A DNA stretch of 64,000 nucleotides from an uncultured Lachnospiraceae bacterium (GTDB lineage Bacteria > Bacillota > Clostridia > Lachnospirales > Lachnospiraceae). The translations under genes were made by a program, and so were the position numbers. Shown piece by piece: positions 52,841 through 62,777 of this stretch. The notes beneath the pieces are model-generated. The model had not been told where the DNA came from. It did not search any database and was given only the letters and a program-made list of their open reading frames with translations. Numbering within the stretch: position 1 is the first letter of the stretch; each line of letters starts with the position of its first letter. The stretch covers positions 124,001 through 188,000 of the forward strand of contig ONAZ01000002.1 in NCBI GenBank assembly GCA_900315945.1, given 5' to 3'.

Positions 52841-54298
52841 CTAAAGACATTCTTTCATCTTTGTAGCGGCTTCATTAATAGTATCTAGTCTATTTGTCAT
52901 CTCATTCATACGTCCAACATTTTCATTACTCATGTTAGTAAGATTATTCGTAGAAGCTGCAACCTCTTCTGTTGTTGCCGATAGGTTTGTTACCGAATCC
53001 ATAATCTTAGAATTAGCTTCAACAACATCTCTAATAACATCTGTAATATCATTAATTGATTTCATAAGATCTACAATGTTATTATTAATAACATCAAATT
53101 TGTCACCAGTCGTTTCTATCATATCGCTCTGTTCTATAATACTATCAGAGGTCTTAATCATATTACCTGTGGCGTCTTCCATATCCTGTGCAAGTTTGGA
53201 TATTATCTCTGTAATCTTCTCTGTCGAAGACTTAGTTCCTTCTGAAAGCTCTCTAATTTCATCAGCAACTACAGCAAATCCTTTTCCAGCTTCTCCTGCA
53301 CGAGCAGCCTCTATAGAAGCATTAAGCGCAAGTAAATTCGTCTGATTAGAAATGTTAAGAATTGCTCCTGTAAATTCTTCAACTTCTTTTATTCTTTCCT
53401 GCAAACGTTTTGTTGCTTCCACAGTAATCTTATTAATATCTGCTGTTTCAATAGATTTCTCTTTAAGCTTATTAAGAAGATCAACACCTTCCTCAACAGC
53501 CTTAGATGTCTCATCACTAGCTTCCTTCATACTGTTTGCACTTTCTTCAGACTCTACTAATTTCTGCTGAATCTGAGAAGTCATATCCGTCTGCTCTCCA
53601 ATTGCTTCTGCAGTATTGTGAATAGCATTTGATATATCATTAGAAGAATTATTACTACCTTCAATACCAGCATTCAACTGATTAACAATATCTGATGCTT
53701 CATTAAGCTTTTCAAGAATCACTCCTGATTCATTTATGACATTTTCTGCAACAGCACTTTGATCACTAGTCTGCTTTTTAAGATATTCCTGCATCTCTTT
53801 TGCCTGCTTTTCCATGAAATTAGTAATTACTAAAGCAAGCAATGCTGATGATACGCAGAATATATAGCATATGATTTCCGTCAACATAAGCGACTTGTCC
53901 CCTATAAAGAAGAAAAACACAAGATAAATGGTATTAACTGCTATACACGCTATACAGGAAATAATTGATGTCTTCTTATCCTGGTCAAGTATTACTATGT
54001 AAATCATAAGATACATCAATACAAATAAATATGGCTGATTAATTGTAAGAAATAACCATGAAAATGAAACTGCCATTAAAACCAGACATATCTTAGATAG
54101 TCCTTCACCGCCTTTTTTCAACAAATAACATATTAAGCAAAATACAGCAGCCGCCCCCATAAATGCAGTTCTAATTATTCCATGAAGCCCTTCTCCCATA
54201 TATACAAATGAAAGAATAGCAAAAACTATTAAAGCTATGGTACGTATTAAAAAAATCAAGCGTTCTTTTTTCTTCTTTTGTCTCTCATATATTGTCAT
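52841..54298 (-). CDS. Methyl-accepting chemotaxis protein with multi-helix membrane domain
   Basis: 485 residues. About six hydrophobic segments occupy residues 15-165 without a large outer ligand domain and without a recognisable HAMP region. The signalling part (about 190-480) is a long coiled coil with the conserved hairpin tip [34 protein letters not shown]. It feeds CheA/CheW; the cue may be sensed in the membrane or cytoplasm. RBS AAGGAGGAG and a promoter at 54345-54372 precede it. No flagellar or che gene lies in the window. Confidence 0.92.
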   Translation of the reverse strand: MTIYERQKKKKERLIFLIRTIALIVFAILSFVYMGEGLHGIIRTAFMGAAAVFCLICYLLKKGGEGLSKICLVLMAVSFSWLFLTINQPYLFVLMYLMIYIVILDQDKKTSIISCIACIAVNTIYLVFFFFIGDKSLMLTEIICYIFCVSSALLALVITNFMEKQAKEMQEYLKKQTSDQSAVAENVINESGVILEKLNEASDIVNQLNAGIEGSNNSSNDISNAIHNTAEAIGEQTDMTSQIQQKLVESEESANSMKEASDETSKAVEEGVDLLNKLKEKSIETADINKITVEATKRLQERIKEVEEFTGAILNISNQTNLLALNASIEAARAGEAGKGFAVVADEIRELSEGTKSSTEKITEIISKLAQDMEDATGNMIKTSDSIIEQSDMIETTGDKFDVINNNIVDLMKSINDITDVIRDVVEANSKIMDSVTNLSATTEEVAASTNNLTNMSNENVGRMNEMTNRLDTINEAATKMKECL

Positions 54299-54344
54299 GT
54301 GTTCTCCTCCTTATAACATGCAATACCTTAAAAAAACTACATAT

Positions 54345-54372
54345 AGTATATCACACCTTATTTAATATACAA
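54345..54372 (-). promoter_or_regulatory. Promoter of the chemotaxis receptor gene
   Basis: TTGTAT and TATACT are 16 bases apart on the minus strand, about 47 bases before the start codon. Confidence 0.5.
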
Positions 54373-54486
54373 CATTTACTATAAACTTACAATAATCAGA
54401 ATATTTTCATCCTCGGAAATTTTATTATTGATGAATTATACTCGCCTTTTTCTTTCTAAAAGTATTATTTAACCCGCTTTCTGTCG

Positions 54487-54515
54487 TTGAATTTACCTTA
54501 ATCATTTCATATAAT
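54487..54515 (+). promoter_or_regulatory. Promoter of the cardiolipin synthase gene
   Basis: TTGAAT and a perfect TATAAT are 17 bases apart, 53 bases upstream of the start codon. Confidence 0.75.
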
Positions 54516-54568
54516 AGTTTATAAGTATGTAATTTTCTCATTCTAAAAAAATAAAAGGTGGATTTTTT

Positions 54569-56128
54569 ATGGTAAAAAAAATATTTGGGCGAGTAATAAT
54601 TGTCCTACCCGCAATCGCACTTCAAGTTCTATGGTATTTATTGGTATTTAGGTTTATTAATTACCTTTCTGATTATCATCTAGCCGATATTATACATGTT
54701 ATTTTTTCAGTCCTTGCAGTTATTTTTGTTGCAAGTCTTATCTCTAGGCGAGATGAAAGTTCATACAAACTATTGTGGGTTACCGTAATTGTGGCTATGC
54801 CAATACTTGGTTCAATTCTGTATTTATTCTTAGGAAATAAAAGAACAGGAAAACACCTAGATAGGAATATAGAAATTGCTTCAGAAGCTCTTGAAAGGAA
54901 AGAGTTCTGTAAAGAGGAAAATATACTAGAAGAAATAGACATTTCAAAATACGAAGCCAAAAGACTTCTTCAGTCCCTTTCACACATATGCGACGACACC
55001 CACTTTCCAATGCTCCATAACGAAAGTGTCAAATACTATCCTATGGGAGAATTAGTATTTGAAGATATGTGTAAAGATTTGAAGAAAGCCGAGAAATACG
55101 TATACATCGAGTACTTCATTCTACAGGAAGGTAAATTCTGGAATACTCTGACAGATATACTTGCCGAAAGAGCAAAAGAAGGTGTCGATGTTCGTGTAAT
55201 ATATGATGACCTTGGCAGTATAGGAACATATTCTGTCAAAGATGTTGCAGGACTAAGAAAAAAAGGAATAAAATGTATTCCATTCAACCCATTTTTGCTT
55301 ATCAGAACACAATTAAACAATAGAACCCATAGAAAAATTATGGTAATAGACGGTGAGATTGCTTATAGTGGCGGCATTAATATTGCGGATGAATATATTA
55401 ACGAAATTCACCCTTATGGTGTGTGGAAGGACATAGGATTCAGGCTCACAGGAAAAGCCGTATATAGCTACGAATTAATGTTTCTAGAATTCTGGAATTC
55501 AAGCAAACACAGAGATGAAGTTATTAAAAATGAACCTCCATCTCTTAAGGATCGTCATATAGTAAAAGATATACCAGAAAATGATGGATATATACTTCCT
55601 TATTATGATTCACCAGAAAGAGACGACCATACAAGCAACGTCCTCTATACAGAGATTCTTACTATGGCAACTGATTATGTATGGTTCTATACACCATACC
55701 TTATGCTTGGAGATTCGCTTTTCGATGCATTTATTCGAGCAGCAAGAAGGGGTGTTGATGTAAGACTTATTACACCAGGAGTTTCAGACTCCAAACTAGT
55801 TCATAGAATTTCCAGGTCATATTACAAGGACCTCCTTAATGCAGGTGTTAAAATATACGAATACACGCCTGGATTTGTTCATGCGAAAGCTATGATTTGT
55901 GATGACATAGTTGCAGGAATTGGAACTGTTAATCTAGACTACAGAAGCCTTTTCCTTCATTATGAATGTTCAAGTATATTCTATAAATCAAAGATAATCT
56001 TTGACTTAAAGAATGACTATTTGCAAACACAATCAGAATGTACAGAAATAGTAAAAGAGAACTGGAACTTTAGCGCATTTCACAGATTCATTGATAACTT
56101 GCTTAGACTTATAGCACCATTGCTATAA
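54569..56128 (+). CDS. cls: Cardiolipin synthase
   Basis: 519 residues. Two N-terminal hydrophobic segments (about 10-30 and 38-58) are followed by a short segment LWVTVIVAMPILGSILYLFLG and two phospholipase D domains. The first HKD site is HRKIMVIDGEIAYSGGINIADEY, the second is HAKAMICDDIVAGIGTVNLDYRS. It joins two phosphatidylglycerol molecules into cardiolipin at the membrane. RBS AAAGGTGG precedes the ATG. It is a single-gene unit ending at a bidirectional terminator. Confidence 0.95.
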   Translation: MVKKIFGRVIIVLPAIALQVLWYLLVFRFINYLSDYHLADIIHVIFSVLAVIFVASLISRRDESSYKLLWVTVIVAMPILGSILYLFLGNKRTGKHLDRNIEIASEALERKEFCKEENILEEIDISKYEAKRLLQSLSHICDDTHFPMLHNESVKYYPMGELVFEDMCKDLKKAEKYVYIEYFILQEGKFWNTLTDILAERAKEGVDVRVIYDDLGSIGTYSVKDVAGLRKKGIKCIPFNPFLLIRTQLNNRTHRKIMVIDGEIAYSGGINIADEYINEIHPYGVWKDIGFRLTGKAVYSYELMFLEFWNSSKHRDEVIKNEPPSLKDRHIVKDIPENDGYILPYYDSPERDDHTSNVLYTEILTMATDYVWFYTPYLMLGDSLFDAFIRAARRGVDVRLITPGVSDSKLVHRISRSYYKDLLNAGVKIYEYTPGFVHAKAMICDDIVAGIGTVNLDYRSLFLHYECSSIFYKSKIIFDLKNDYLQTQSECTEIVKENWNFSAFHRFIDNLLRLIAPLL

Positions 56129-56162
56129 TTAGTTCTATAGTCAGTCTATTATATTAGTATAA

Positions 56163-56212
56163 AAAAGCTCTGCACTAATTAGTTTGTTATTAACTAATAG
56201 TACAGAGCTTAT
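56163..56212. terminator. Bidirectional terminator between cls and hydA
   Basis: AAGCTCTG/CAGAGCTT closes a longer stem with inner ACTAATTAGT/ACTAATAGT. On the minus strand six T follow, which suits the hydrogenase operon; on the plus strand the tail is weaker. Confidence 0.8.
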
Positions 56213-56241
56213 ATTATGCTTTATTTATCCAGGTAACAATT

Positions 56242-58005
56242 CTAGTTAAATCCAACTCTTGCTTCATAAGTTGTATGAAGAAGTTCATGTGCTTTATGTG
56301 AATTAGGCTCACCTAAGAACTTATCATACAATTCCTTAACCTGAGGATTATTATGAGATTGACGAAGTGTATTCCTCTCGTCTTCAGAATACAACGCATC
56401 TGCTCTCTTCTGTCTGTAAGTATCAACAATATCATTATCCTCATTAGGTAAGAAGCAGCTTCTAACAACTGGCTGTCCACCACCATTTACACATCCACCA
56501 GGACATCCCATTATTTCTATGAATTGATATTTACTCTTTCCTTCTCTAATCTCATCAAGAAGAACCTTGGCATTCTTCATACCATGAGCAACGGCGATAT
56601 TTACAACGGTTCCATCAATATCAATAGATGCTTCTTTGATTCCTTCAAATCCTCTTACTGCTTCGAATTTGATAGCTTCGTGCTCTTTACCTGTAAGAAC
56701 AAAGTATACTGTACGAAGAGCAGCTTCCATAACACCACCAGTAACACCAAATATTACGCCGGCACCGGTATAATCGCCCATAATATCAGAATCATATTCT
56801 TCATCTGGGAGTCTGTCGAATAATATACCAGCTCTCTTAATCATACGAGCAAGCTCTCTTGTTGTAAGAACTGCATCTACATCAGCAAGGCCATCATGCT
56901 GTAATTGCTCTCTTTCTTTCTCAAACTTCTTAGCTGTACAAGGCATAATTGATACAACAAAGATATCCTTAGGATCAATGCCCTTCTCCTGAGCGTAGTA
57001 AGACTTAAGAATTGCTCCTTGCATCTCATGAGGTGATTTACAACTTGAAAGATGATCAAGTAAGTCTCCATAATTATATTCAGCATAATTAATCCAACCT
57101 GGCGAACAGCTTGTAATCATAGGAAGTACTCCGCCATTCTTGATTCTTCCAAGAAGCTCTGTTCCTTCTTCCATAATCGTAAGATCTGCTGCAAAATCAG
57201 TATCATATACCTTATCAAATCCAAGTCTCTTGAGGGCTGCAACCATTTTACCAGTTACTGGAGTACCTACTTTCATTCCAAACTCTTCACCAAGTGCTGC
57301 TCTAACAGCAGGTGCAGTCTGTACAATAACATGTTTACCAGCCTTCATGGCTTCGTCAATCTTAGTAATCTCAGACTTCTCCATTAAAGCGCCTGTAGGA
57401 CATACACTTACACACTGTCCACACAAGATACATGGAGAATCCTTCATTGAACGATTCTCTGCAGGTGCAACAATTGTATTAAATCCACGATTCTCAAATC
57501 CAAGAATTCCAAGACCATGTGCATTCTTACATCTCTCTACGCATCGTCCGCATAGAATACATTTTGAAGTATCTCTAACTATAGAAGGTGTTAAATCATC
57601 ATAAGTTGTAGGTGTCTTAGATCCTTCAAATCTATCTTCTCTAGCGCCAGTAGCATATGCCACATTTAGAAGTTCACATTTACCATTCTTATCACACTGT
57701 TGACAATTCTTATTGTGATTAGAAAGGAGTAATTCAACTGAAGCTCTTCTTGCTTCACTTGCTTTAGGACTAGAGATAAGTATCTCCATTCCGTCATTAA
57801 CAGGATATACACAAGATGCCACAAGTCCTCTTGCACCTACCACTTCAACAAGACAAACTCTACAAGAGCCCTGGTTACATTCTCCATGATTAAAAGTACA
57901 AAGTGAAGGGATCTCATAACCACATTCTTTGGCAGCTTCAAGGATTGTAAGTCCCTCTTCTACCTCATATGGGATGCCTTCGATTTTAATATTTATCTTA
58001 GCCAT
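56242..58005 (-). CDS. hydA: [FeFe] hydrogenase catalytic subunit
   Basis: 587 residues. The N-terminal 2Fe-2S domain (about 1-75, CTFNHGECNQGSCRVC), the His-Cys3 cluster (NHNKNCQQCDKNGKCEL), and two 4Fe-4S sites (CILCGRCVERC, CILCGQCVSVCPTGA) lead to the H-cluster domain. Its three signatures are complete: TSCSPGW, MPCTAKKFE and MGCPGGCVNGGGQP. The short C-terminal end of about 60 residues follows. With HydB and HydC it couples hydrogen to NADH and, in electron-bifurcating forms, to ferredoxin. RBS AGGAGGGG precedes the ATG, and hydB ends 13 bases upstream. Confidence 0.95.
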   Translation of the reverse strand: MAKINIKIEGIPYEVEEGLTILEAAKECGYEIPSLCTFNHGECNQGSCRVCLVEVVGARGLVASCVYPVNDGMEILISSPKASEARRASVELLLSNHNKNCQQCDKNGKCELLNVAYATGAREDRFEGSKTPTTYDDLTPSIVRDTSKCILCGRCVERCKNAHGLGILGFENRGFNTIVAPAENRSMKDSPCILCGQCVSVCPTGALMEKSEITKIDEAMKAGKHVIVQTAPAVRAALGEEFGMKVGTPVTGKMVAALKRLGFDKVYDTDFAADLTIMEEGTELLGRIKNGGVLPMITSCSPGWINYAEYNYGDLLDHLSSCKSPHEMQGAILKSYYAQEKGIDPKDIFVVSIMPCTAKKFEKEREQLQHDGLADVDAVLTTRELARMIKRAGILFDRLPDEEYDSDIMGDYTGAGVIFGVTGGVMEAALRTVYFVLTGKEHEAIKFEAVRGFEGIKEASIDIDGTVVNIAVAHGMKNAKVLLDEIREGKSKYQFIEIMGCPGGCVNGGGQPVVRSCFLPNEDNDIVDTYRQKRADALYSEDERNTLRQSHNNPQVKELYDKFLGEPNSHKAHELLHTTYEARVGFN

Positions 58006-58017
58006 TTTCTCCCCTCC

Positions 58018-59901
58018 TTATTTCTTATAAATAGCCTTTAACTTACATGTTGCAATACAAGCGCCACATTTAACACATTTCTCAGGATCAATTTCCATTG
58101 CAGGTAATTTCTTACCAGGTGCAACATAATCCGTCTTCGAAATAGCGTCAGCTGGACAACCCTTAGCACACATACCACAGCCTACACATTTATCCTTATC
58201 AATAGCATATTGCATCAAATTCTTACATACGCCAGCAGGACATCTCTTGTCTTGAATATGTGCAAGATACTCATCTCTAAAATGAGCAAGTGTAGAATTA
58301 ATAGGATTTGCACTAGTCTGTCCAAGAGCACATAAGGAGTTGGCTTTAACAGTCTTAGATAACTCTTCCAATTCTTCTAAGTCTTTCATGGTACCATTGC
58401 CTTCTGTAATTCTTGTAAGAATCTCAAGCATTCTCTTAGTACCAATACGACAAGGAGAACATTTACCACATGACTCATCACAGATAAATTCCATATAGAA
58501 CTTAGCAACATCAACCATACAGTTATCTTCATCCATTACTATAGCTCCACCAGAACCCATCATAGAACCCTTAGCAACTAGATTATCAAAATCAATTGGC
58601 TCGTCTAAAAATTCTTTAGTAAGACATCCACCAGATGGTCCACCTGTTTGAATTGCCTTAAATTCCTTACCATTAGGAATTCCACCACCAATATCATATA
58701 TAAGTTCTCTAAGAGTAGTTCCCATAGGTATCTCTACAAGTCCTACATTATTAATCTTACCACCAAGGGCAAATACCTTAGTTCCTTTAGACTTCTCTGT
58801 TCCAACAGATGCAAACTCAGTAGCACCCTCTCTAAGTATAAATGGAACACATGCTAATGTCTCTACATTATTAACTATAGTTGGTTTGCCCCAAAGTCCA
58901 GAAACTGCTGGGAATGGAGGACGAGGACGAGGCATACCACGCTTTCCTTCAATGGAGTTAAGAAGAGCTGTCTCTTCACCACATACGAAAGCACCAGCAC
59001 CAAGTCTTATATGAGCTCTAAAACTAAAGCCTGAACCCATAATGTCATCGCCAAGTAAGCCCTTTTCTTCCATTTGCTTAATTGCAATCTTAAGACGATT
59101 AACAGCTACAGGATATTCAGCACGAACATAGAAATATCCATTAGATGCACCAATTGCATAACCTGCAATAATCATTCCTTCGATTACAGCAAATGGATTT
59201 CCTTCTAGGATCGAACGATCCATAAATGCTCCCGGATCACCTTCATCACCATTACATACAACGTATTTCTCGTCGTTGTCCTGGTTAAGAGCAAACTGCC
59301 ATTTACGGCCTGATGGGAATCCACCGCCTCCACGACCGCGAAGTCCTGCTTCTAGCACTTCATCCACAACTTCTTGCTGACTCATAGAAAGAGCCTTCTT
59401 AAGGCCTTGGAATCCGCCAAATCCAAGGGCTTCGTCTATATTCTCTGGATTTATAACGCCGCAGCCATGAAGTGCAACACGACGTTGCTTCTTATAAAAA
59501 TTAATATCATCCTGTTTTGCAACTTTTTCTTTAGTTGAAGGATCAACATATAATAATCTGTCAACTACCTGTCCACCGATAATATCTGTCTCAATAATCT
59601 CTTCAACATCTTCCATCTTAACTAGACGATATAATGTGTCTTCTGGATAAATCTTAACAAATGGTCCCTGTGAACAAAAACCAAAGCATCCAACCTGATT
59701 AACTGTTACTTTATCAGATAAACCTTTTTCTTCTACTAACTTCTCGAACTTCTCTCTAATATCCGCAGATTTAGAAGAAAGACAACCTGTACCACCACAT
59801 AAAACAATGGCGCGCATACCATTCTTGCCAGATAGTTTTGCGTCAAATGCACTAGTACAATCATGTACTACATTATTCAAATCTTCTTTACTCTTTATCA
59901 T
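58018..59901 (-). CDS. hydB: NADH-binding hydrogenase subunit (NuoF-like)
   Basis: 627 residues. An N-terminal thioredoxin-like 2Fe-2S domain (CGGTGCLSS and CFGFCSQGP, about 35-105) is followed by the NuoF core with GLRGRGGGGFPSGRKW (NADH/FMN site), RAHIRLGAGAFVCGEETALLNSIEG, and the CGKCSPCRIGTKRM 4Fe-4S site. Two further 4Fe-4S sites close the protein (CVGCGMCAKGCP and CVKCGACIATCK). This full set is that of HydB in trimeric hydrogenases. The start overlaps the hydC stop (TAATG), so the two are coupled. Confidence 0.95.
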   Translation of the reverse strand: MIKSKEDLNNVVHDCTSAFDAKLSGKNGMRAIVLCGGTGCLSSKSADIREKFEKLVEEKGLSDKVTVNQVGCFGFCSQGPFVKIYPEDTLYRLVKMEDVEEIIETDIIGGQVVDRLLYVDPSTKEKVAKQDDINFYKKQRRVALHGCGVINPENIDEALGFGGFQGLKKALSMSQQEVVDEVLEAGLRGRGGGGFPSGRKWQFALNQDNDEKYVVCNGDEGDPGAFMDRSILEGNPFAVIEGMIIAGYAIGASNGYFYVRAEYPVAVNRLKIAIKQMEEKGLLGDDIMGSGFSFRAHIRLGAGAFVCGEETALLNSIEGKRGMPRPRPPFPAVSGLWGKPTIVNNVETLACVPFILREGATEFASVGTEKSKGTKVFALGGKINNVGLVEIPMGTTLRELIYDIGGGIPNGKEFKAIQTGGPSGGCLTKEFLDEPIDFDNLVAKGSMMGSGGAIVMDEDNCMVDVAKFYMEFICDESCGKCSPCRIGTKRMLEILTRITEGNGTMKDLEELEELSKTVKANSLCALGQTSANPINSTLAHFRDEYLAHIQDKRCPAGVCKNLMQYAIDKDKCVGCGMCAKGCPADAISKTDYVAPGKKLPAMEIDPEKCVKCGACIATCKLKAIYKK

Positions 59902-60389
59902 TACGCAGCACCTCCCGCATTCCTATATGATTCTACAATTGTAGGAACCTTATCAACGCTCATCTTAGGATAAACCTTTCCATTAATAGATACTGCAGGA
60001 GCGATACCACACGCACCAATACAACGAAGGGCATCTATAGTAAACATACCATCCTTAGTTGTCTCCCCAGGCTTAATATCTAATACCTCTGAGAACTTGT
60101 CTATTATCTGCTGTGCTCCTTTAACATAACACGCAGTTCCTAGACAACATCCAATAATATATTTTCCCTTTGGTTCTAAAGAGAAAAATGAATAGAATGT
60201 TACTACGCCATAAATCTCTGCAACAGAGATTCCTGTTTTCTCTGAGACAATCTGTTGAACTTCCAAAGGAATATAACCATATTCGTTCTGGATATCACTT
60301 AAGATCATCATTAATGGTGTCTTCTCATCAACATATCTGTCACAGATTTCGTTAATGGTCTTAACGCCATTCTCACTAATTCCTCCCAT
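59901..60389 (-). CDS. hydC: NuoE-like hydrogenase subunit
   Basis: 162 residues with a helical N-terminal part and a thioredoxin-like 2Fe-2S domain. The cysteines lie in IIGCCLGTACYVKG and RCIGACGIAP, the NuoE pattern. It forms part of the electron path in the HydABC complex. RBS AGGAGG precedes the ATG, and it heads the operon. An inverted repeat TTGTTAT/ATAACAA lies at 60425-60453 in the promoter region. Confidence 0.93.
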   Translation of the reverse strand: MGGISENGVKTINEICDRYVDEKTPLMMILSDIQNEYGYIPLEVQQIVSEKTGISVAEIYGVVTFYSFFSLEPKGKYIIGCCLGTACYVKGAQQIIDKFSEVLDIKPGETTKDGMFTIDALRCIGACGIAPAVSINGKVYPKMSVDKVPTIVESYRNAGGAA

Positions 60390-60424
60390 AACTAACCTCC
60401 TAAATTAATTATTCAACTTATACG

Positions 60425-60453
60425 TTGTTATCCCTGTAGAAATAGTATAACAA
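60425..60453. promoter_or_regulatory. Inverted repeat over the hydCBA promoter region
   Basis: TTGTTAT and ATAACAA are separated by 15 bases and overlap a minus-strand TATACT (60444-60449) that may be the -10 box. The half-sites resemble those of the redox regulator Rex, but the Rex spacing is shorter. A second palindrome TTGCGTAAATACGCAA lies at 60515-60530. Confidence 0.4.
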
Positions 60454-60529
60454 AAAATACAAAAAATTTTCATACTTTTTTCAAAAACTTTTTATAAAAG
60501 ACATCTTCCAAAAATTGCGTAAATACGCA

Positions 60530-60573
60530 AACAATCCGGAAACTATTTGTATGGATTTAGTTTCCGGATTGTT
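60530..60573 (-). terminator. Hairpin after the EF-hand-like gene
   Basis: A perfect 16-base stem (AACAATCCGGAAACTA and its reverse complement) with a 12-base loop. The T-run on the minus strand is weak (GTTTG), so termination may depend on the stem alone. Confidence 0.7.
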
Positions 60574-60647
60574 ATTTAATTAACTAATTTCTGTCTTGCA
60601 TTTTGTGACTTTATATTATGTGATTACACATAGTAAATGACCATGAT

Positions 60648-61667
60648 TTAGCTTACCAGATCAACATGTGCCATTGTTCCAGCGCTTCCATCTTCCCGAA
60701 GGAATAATCCTGTCTTTCTAATTAGGGCATTGGTTTCATTATTATCATTATTCATGGAAAATGTTGTATCAACATTTCCCAGATATAATGCACCAATGTC
60801 TTTGTCCTTAAGTGTATATAAAGTCTTAGTTCCATCGGCATTTACCTGCCATAGTCTAAGTTTATCGAACACTTCGTCGGCTTCATCTATCCAACCATTT
60901 CCATCTAAATCATACACTGACAAATCTTTGAATCCATCTCCTGATGATGTTCCAAATAGTTCACTTCCATCATCAATCTCTCCGTTGCCATTCTTATCAA
61001 GGGCAAGAAAAGCACTTGTAGAACCAAGCATTGAGATTTCTTCTTTTTCTCCATCTGAATCTAGATCAAACTCGAATTTCATATCTTCAACACTCGTTGG
61101 ATTAGAGTCAATATTTATAACAAGGGGATCTATATACCTTAGTCCCTGGGATACACTCTCACTGTATTCTGAAGCAAAACTTCTACTCATTGTTACATCA
61201 ATTCCAAAATCAATCTCTCTTCCATCTGCAGTAACAACTTTTCCCTGAGTACTGAAACTAGTTGTTTCGCTCTCATAATAGCTACTGGTATGATTCATAT
61301 TTATCATATATTGCTTTGGTGTGTTCATACCGTATTTTGCTTCAAGTTCAGCCAGACTCTCTGTACTACCACCCATTTGCTTATAGAACAGCAATCGAAA
61401 CAGAAAGTTCATAGTTTGAAATCTAATAAGTGTTAGATCATCCTCAGATAGTCCATCGTAATCAAACTTTGCCCCTTCTATACTTCCTGGGGCGTAGTTA
61501 TTTGATATCTCCTCTTGTTGTCCATTTCCTCCTAGTTGCTCAATAAAATCTTTGAAGCCTTTCTTCTCTGGCTCCACCTGCTGTTTTGATACACTAAAGG
61601 TATCTGTCTGCCTTCTAATAAATGTTCTCTGGCTAGACATTGCCACCTGGCTTTGATTAATAATCAT
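60648..61667 (-). CDS. EF-hand-like calcium-binding protein of unknown role
   Basis: 339 residues from the ATG at 61667 (GGGAGGG upstream). No signal peptide or membrane segment is seen. The C-terminal half has three acidic loops of EF-hand/dockerin form: DLDSDGEKEE, DKNGNGEIDDGSELFG and DLDGNGWIDEADEVFD (about 205-275), followed by KLRLWQVNADGT. The N-terminal half is polar with an AELEAKYGMNTPKQ helix. Related proteins occur in clostridia as hypothetical calcium-binding proteins. Calcium binding is likely from the loops; the role is unknown. Confidence 0.7.
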   Translation of the reverse strand: MIINQSQVAMSSQRTFIRRQTDTFSVSKQQVEPEKKGFKDFIEQLGGNGQQEEISNNYAPGSIEGAKFDYDGLSEDDLTLIRFQTMNFLFRLLFYKQMGGSTESLAELEAKYGMNTPKQYMINMNHTSSYYESETTSFSTQGKVVTADGREIDFGIDVTMSRSFASEYSESVSQGLRYIDPLVINIDSNPTSVEDMKFEFDLDSDGEKEEISMLGSTSAFLALDKNGNGEIDDGSELFGTSSGDGFKDLSVYDLDGNGWIDEADEVFDKLRLWQVNADGTKTLYTLKDKDIGALYLGNVDTTFSMNNDNNETNALIRKTGLFLREDGSAGTMAHVDLVS

Positions 61668-61781
61668 ATTCTTCCCTCCCATTATAGTAATGGGCATCCG
61701 TGCCTATGCTTCCTTGCTTTATGCGAATTGCAATACAGAACAAATGAGAAACTATAGAATAAAGTCACAAATAACACGCAA

Positions 61782-61806
61782 AAAGGACGGGATAACCCCC
61801 GTCCTT
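61782..61806 (-). terminator. Terminator of the patatin-CPBP unit
   Basis: AAGGACGGG pairs with CCCGTCCTT around a short loop and is followed by TTTG on the minus strand, 61 bases after the CPBP stop codon. Confidence 0.8.
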
Positions 61807-61866
61807 GGTCTTCCATGATCTCGCCATTCCTTGGCATATTAAGTTACATTATTATTATCGACAATG

Positions 61867-62763
61867 CTAGGCATTATCATTAGTTTTTATTTTCTTAGAT
61901 TTCTTAACTAACACTACGCCAAGGTACGCACCCGCCATTGCCATAAAGAATATTAGATAAAATGCAACTAAGGAACTACCTATTATACTTACATCATAAA
62001 AAACAAATCTAGTTACAGAGAATAACATATTGCATATTATTGGAATAATAATATTCTCTGTTCTATAGTAAACATATCCAAGAATTAATCCAAACAAGAA
62101 ATAATAAATCATCTGTGTTACATTCATTGTAAATACACCGCAGAGAATAGCTTGCATTAGATTTGCTGCCATAAAATTCATTCTTCTTTCAGCAAATCCC
62201 AGTGTCAAACCTCTAAAAACAAGCTCCTGACATACTGGAGATAAAACTACAAAATAAATCAGAAGAATTGCATTCATTATTCCAGATTCACCACTGCTAA
62301 TTACCGAAACAATATCTACATATCCAGACAACAAATCAGGCTTAACCAACGCAACAAAATAAGATATGTAAGTTGCGAATACTCCTACACCAAGAGATAT
62401 TAGAATAACTCCCGGTATTATCTTCCAATTTAATTGTCCTATGATTTTAATTTTATTCCTAAGAGATACATTAGCTGCATGAATTATCTCTTTTCGATAC
62501 CACAACAAAAAAACTATTACCAGAATAAATGTACTTACTACAGAAACAAGAAGTGTAAATTTATCTGAAGCAAGAGACGTCTGATAACCATTCATAAAAT
62601 CATCATATGAGCCACTTGAATAATTATATCCTTTATAAAAGAATAACAACTGCCCTGCAAAGAGCTGTACCAATATTTGGACACATCCCATTATGGCAAC
62701 TGGATAAATAAATTTAAGCAAGCTTTCATTTTGTCCTAATCTATTTCTATTTTGTTCATTCAT
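61867..62763 (-). CDS. CPBP family intramembrane protein
   Basis: 298 residues with about eight hydrophobic segments. The CPBP (PF02517) motif 1 is CQELVFRGLTLG where the usual first Glu of EExxxR is Gln; a later block LFGLILGYVYYRTENIIIPIICNML holds the region of motifs 2 and 3, although the His residues of the standard FxxxH and HxxxN patterns are not evident. The family includes CAAX proteases and bacteriocin-immunity proteins. With several metal or catalytic positions changed, peptidase activity is doubtful. It follows the patatin gene by 14 bases, so the two are likely co-transcribed. Confidence 0.8.
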   Translation of the reverse strand: MNEQNRNRLGQNESLLKFIYPVAIMGCVQILVQLFAGQLLFFYKGYNYSSGSYDDFMNGYQTSLASDKFTLLVSVVSTFILVIVFLLWYRKEIIHAANVSLRNKIKIIGQLNWKIIPGVILISLGVGVFATYISYFVALVKPDLLSGYVDIVSVISSGESGIMNAILLIYFVVLSPVCQELVFRGLTLGFAERRMNFMAANLMQAILCGVFTMNVTQMIYYFLFGLILGYVYYRTENIIIPIICNMLFSVTRFVFYDVSIIGSSLVAFYLIFFMAMAGAYLGVVLVKKSKKIKTNDNA

Positions 62764-62777
62764 AATATAATCTCACT

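Noticed and set aside
52932-53345. 137-residue plus-strand frame opposite the chemotaxis receptor
   Set aside because: It mirrors the conserved signalling domain on the minus strand and has a Ser/Ile/Val-rich antisense composition without a RBS.
57140-57604. 154-residue plus-strand frame opposite hydA
   Set aside because: It is antisense to the conserved iron-sulfur and H-cluster domains of HydA; no independent motif or RBS was found.
60730-61248. 172-residue plus-strand frame opposite the EF-hand-like gene
   Set aside because: Ser/Pro/Leu-rich antisense product; the minus-strand frame has the RBS and the acidic metal-binding loops.
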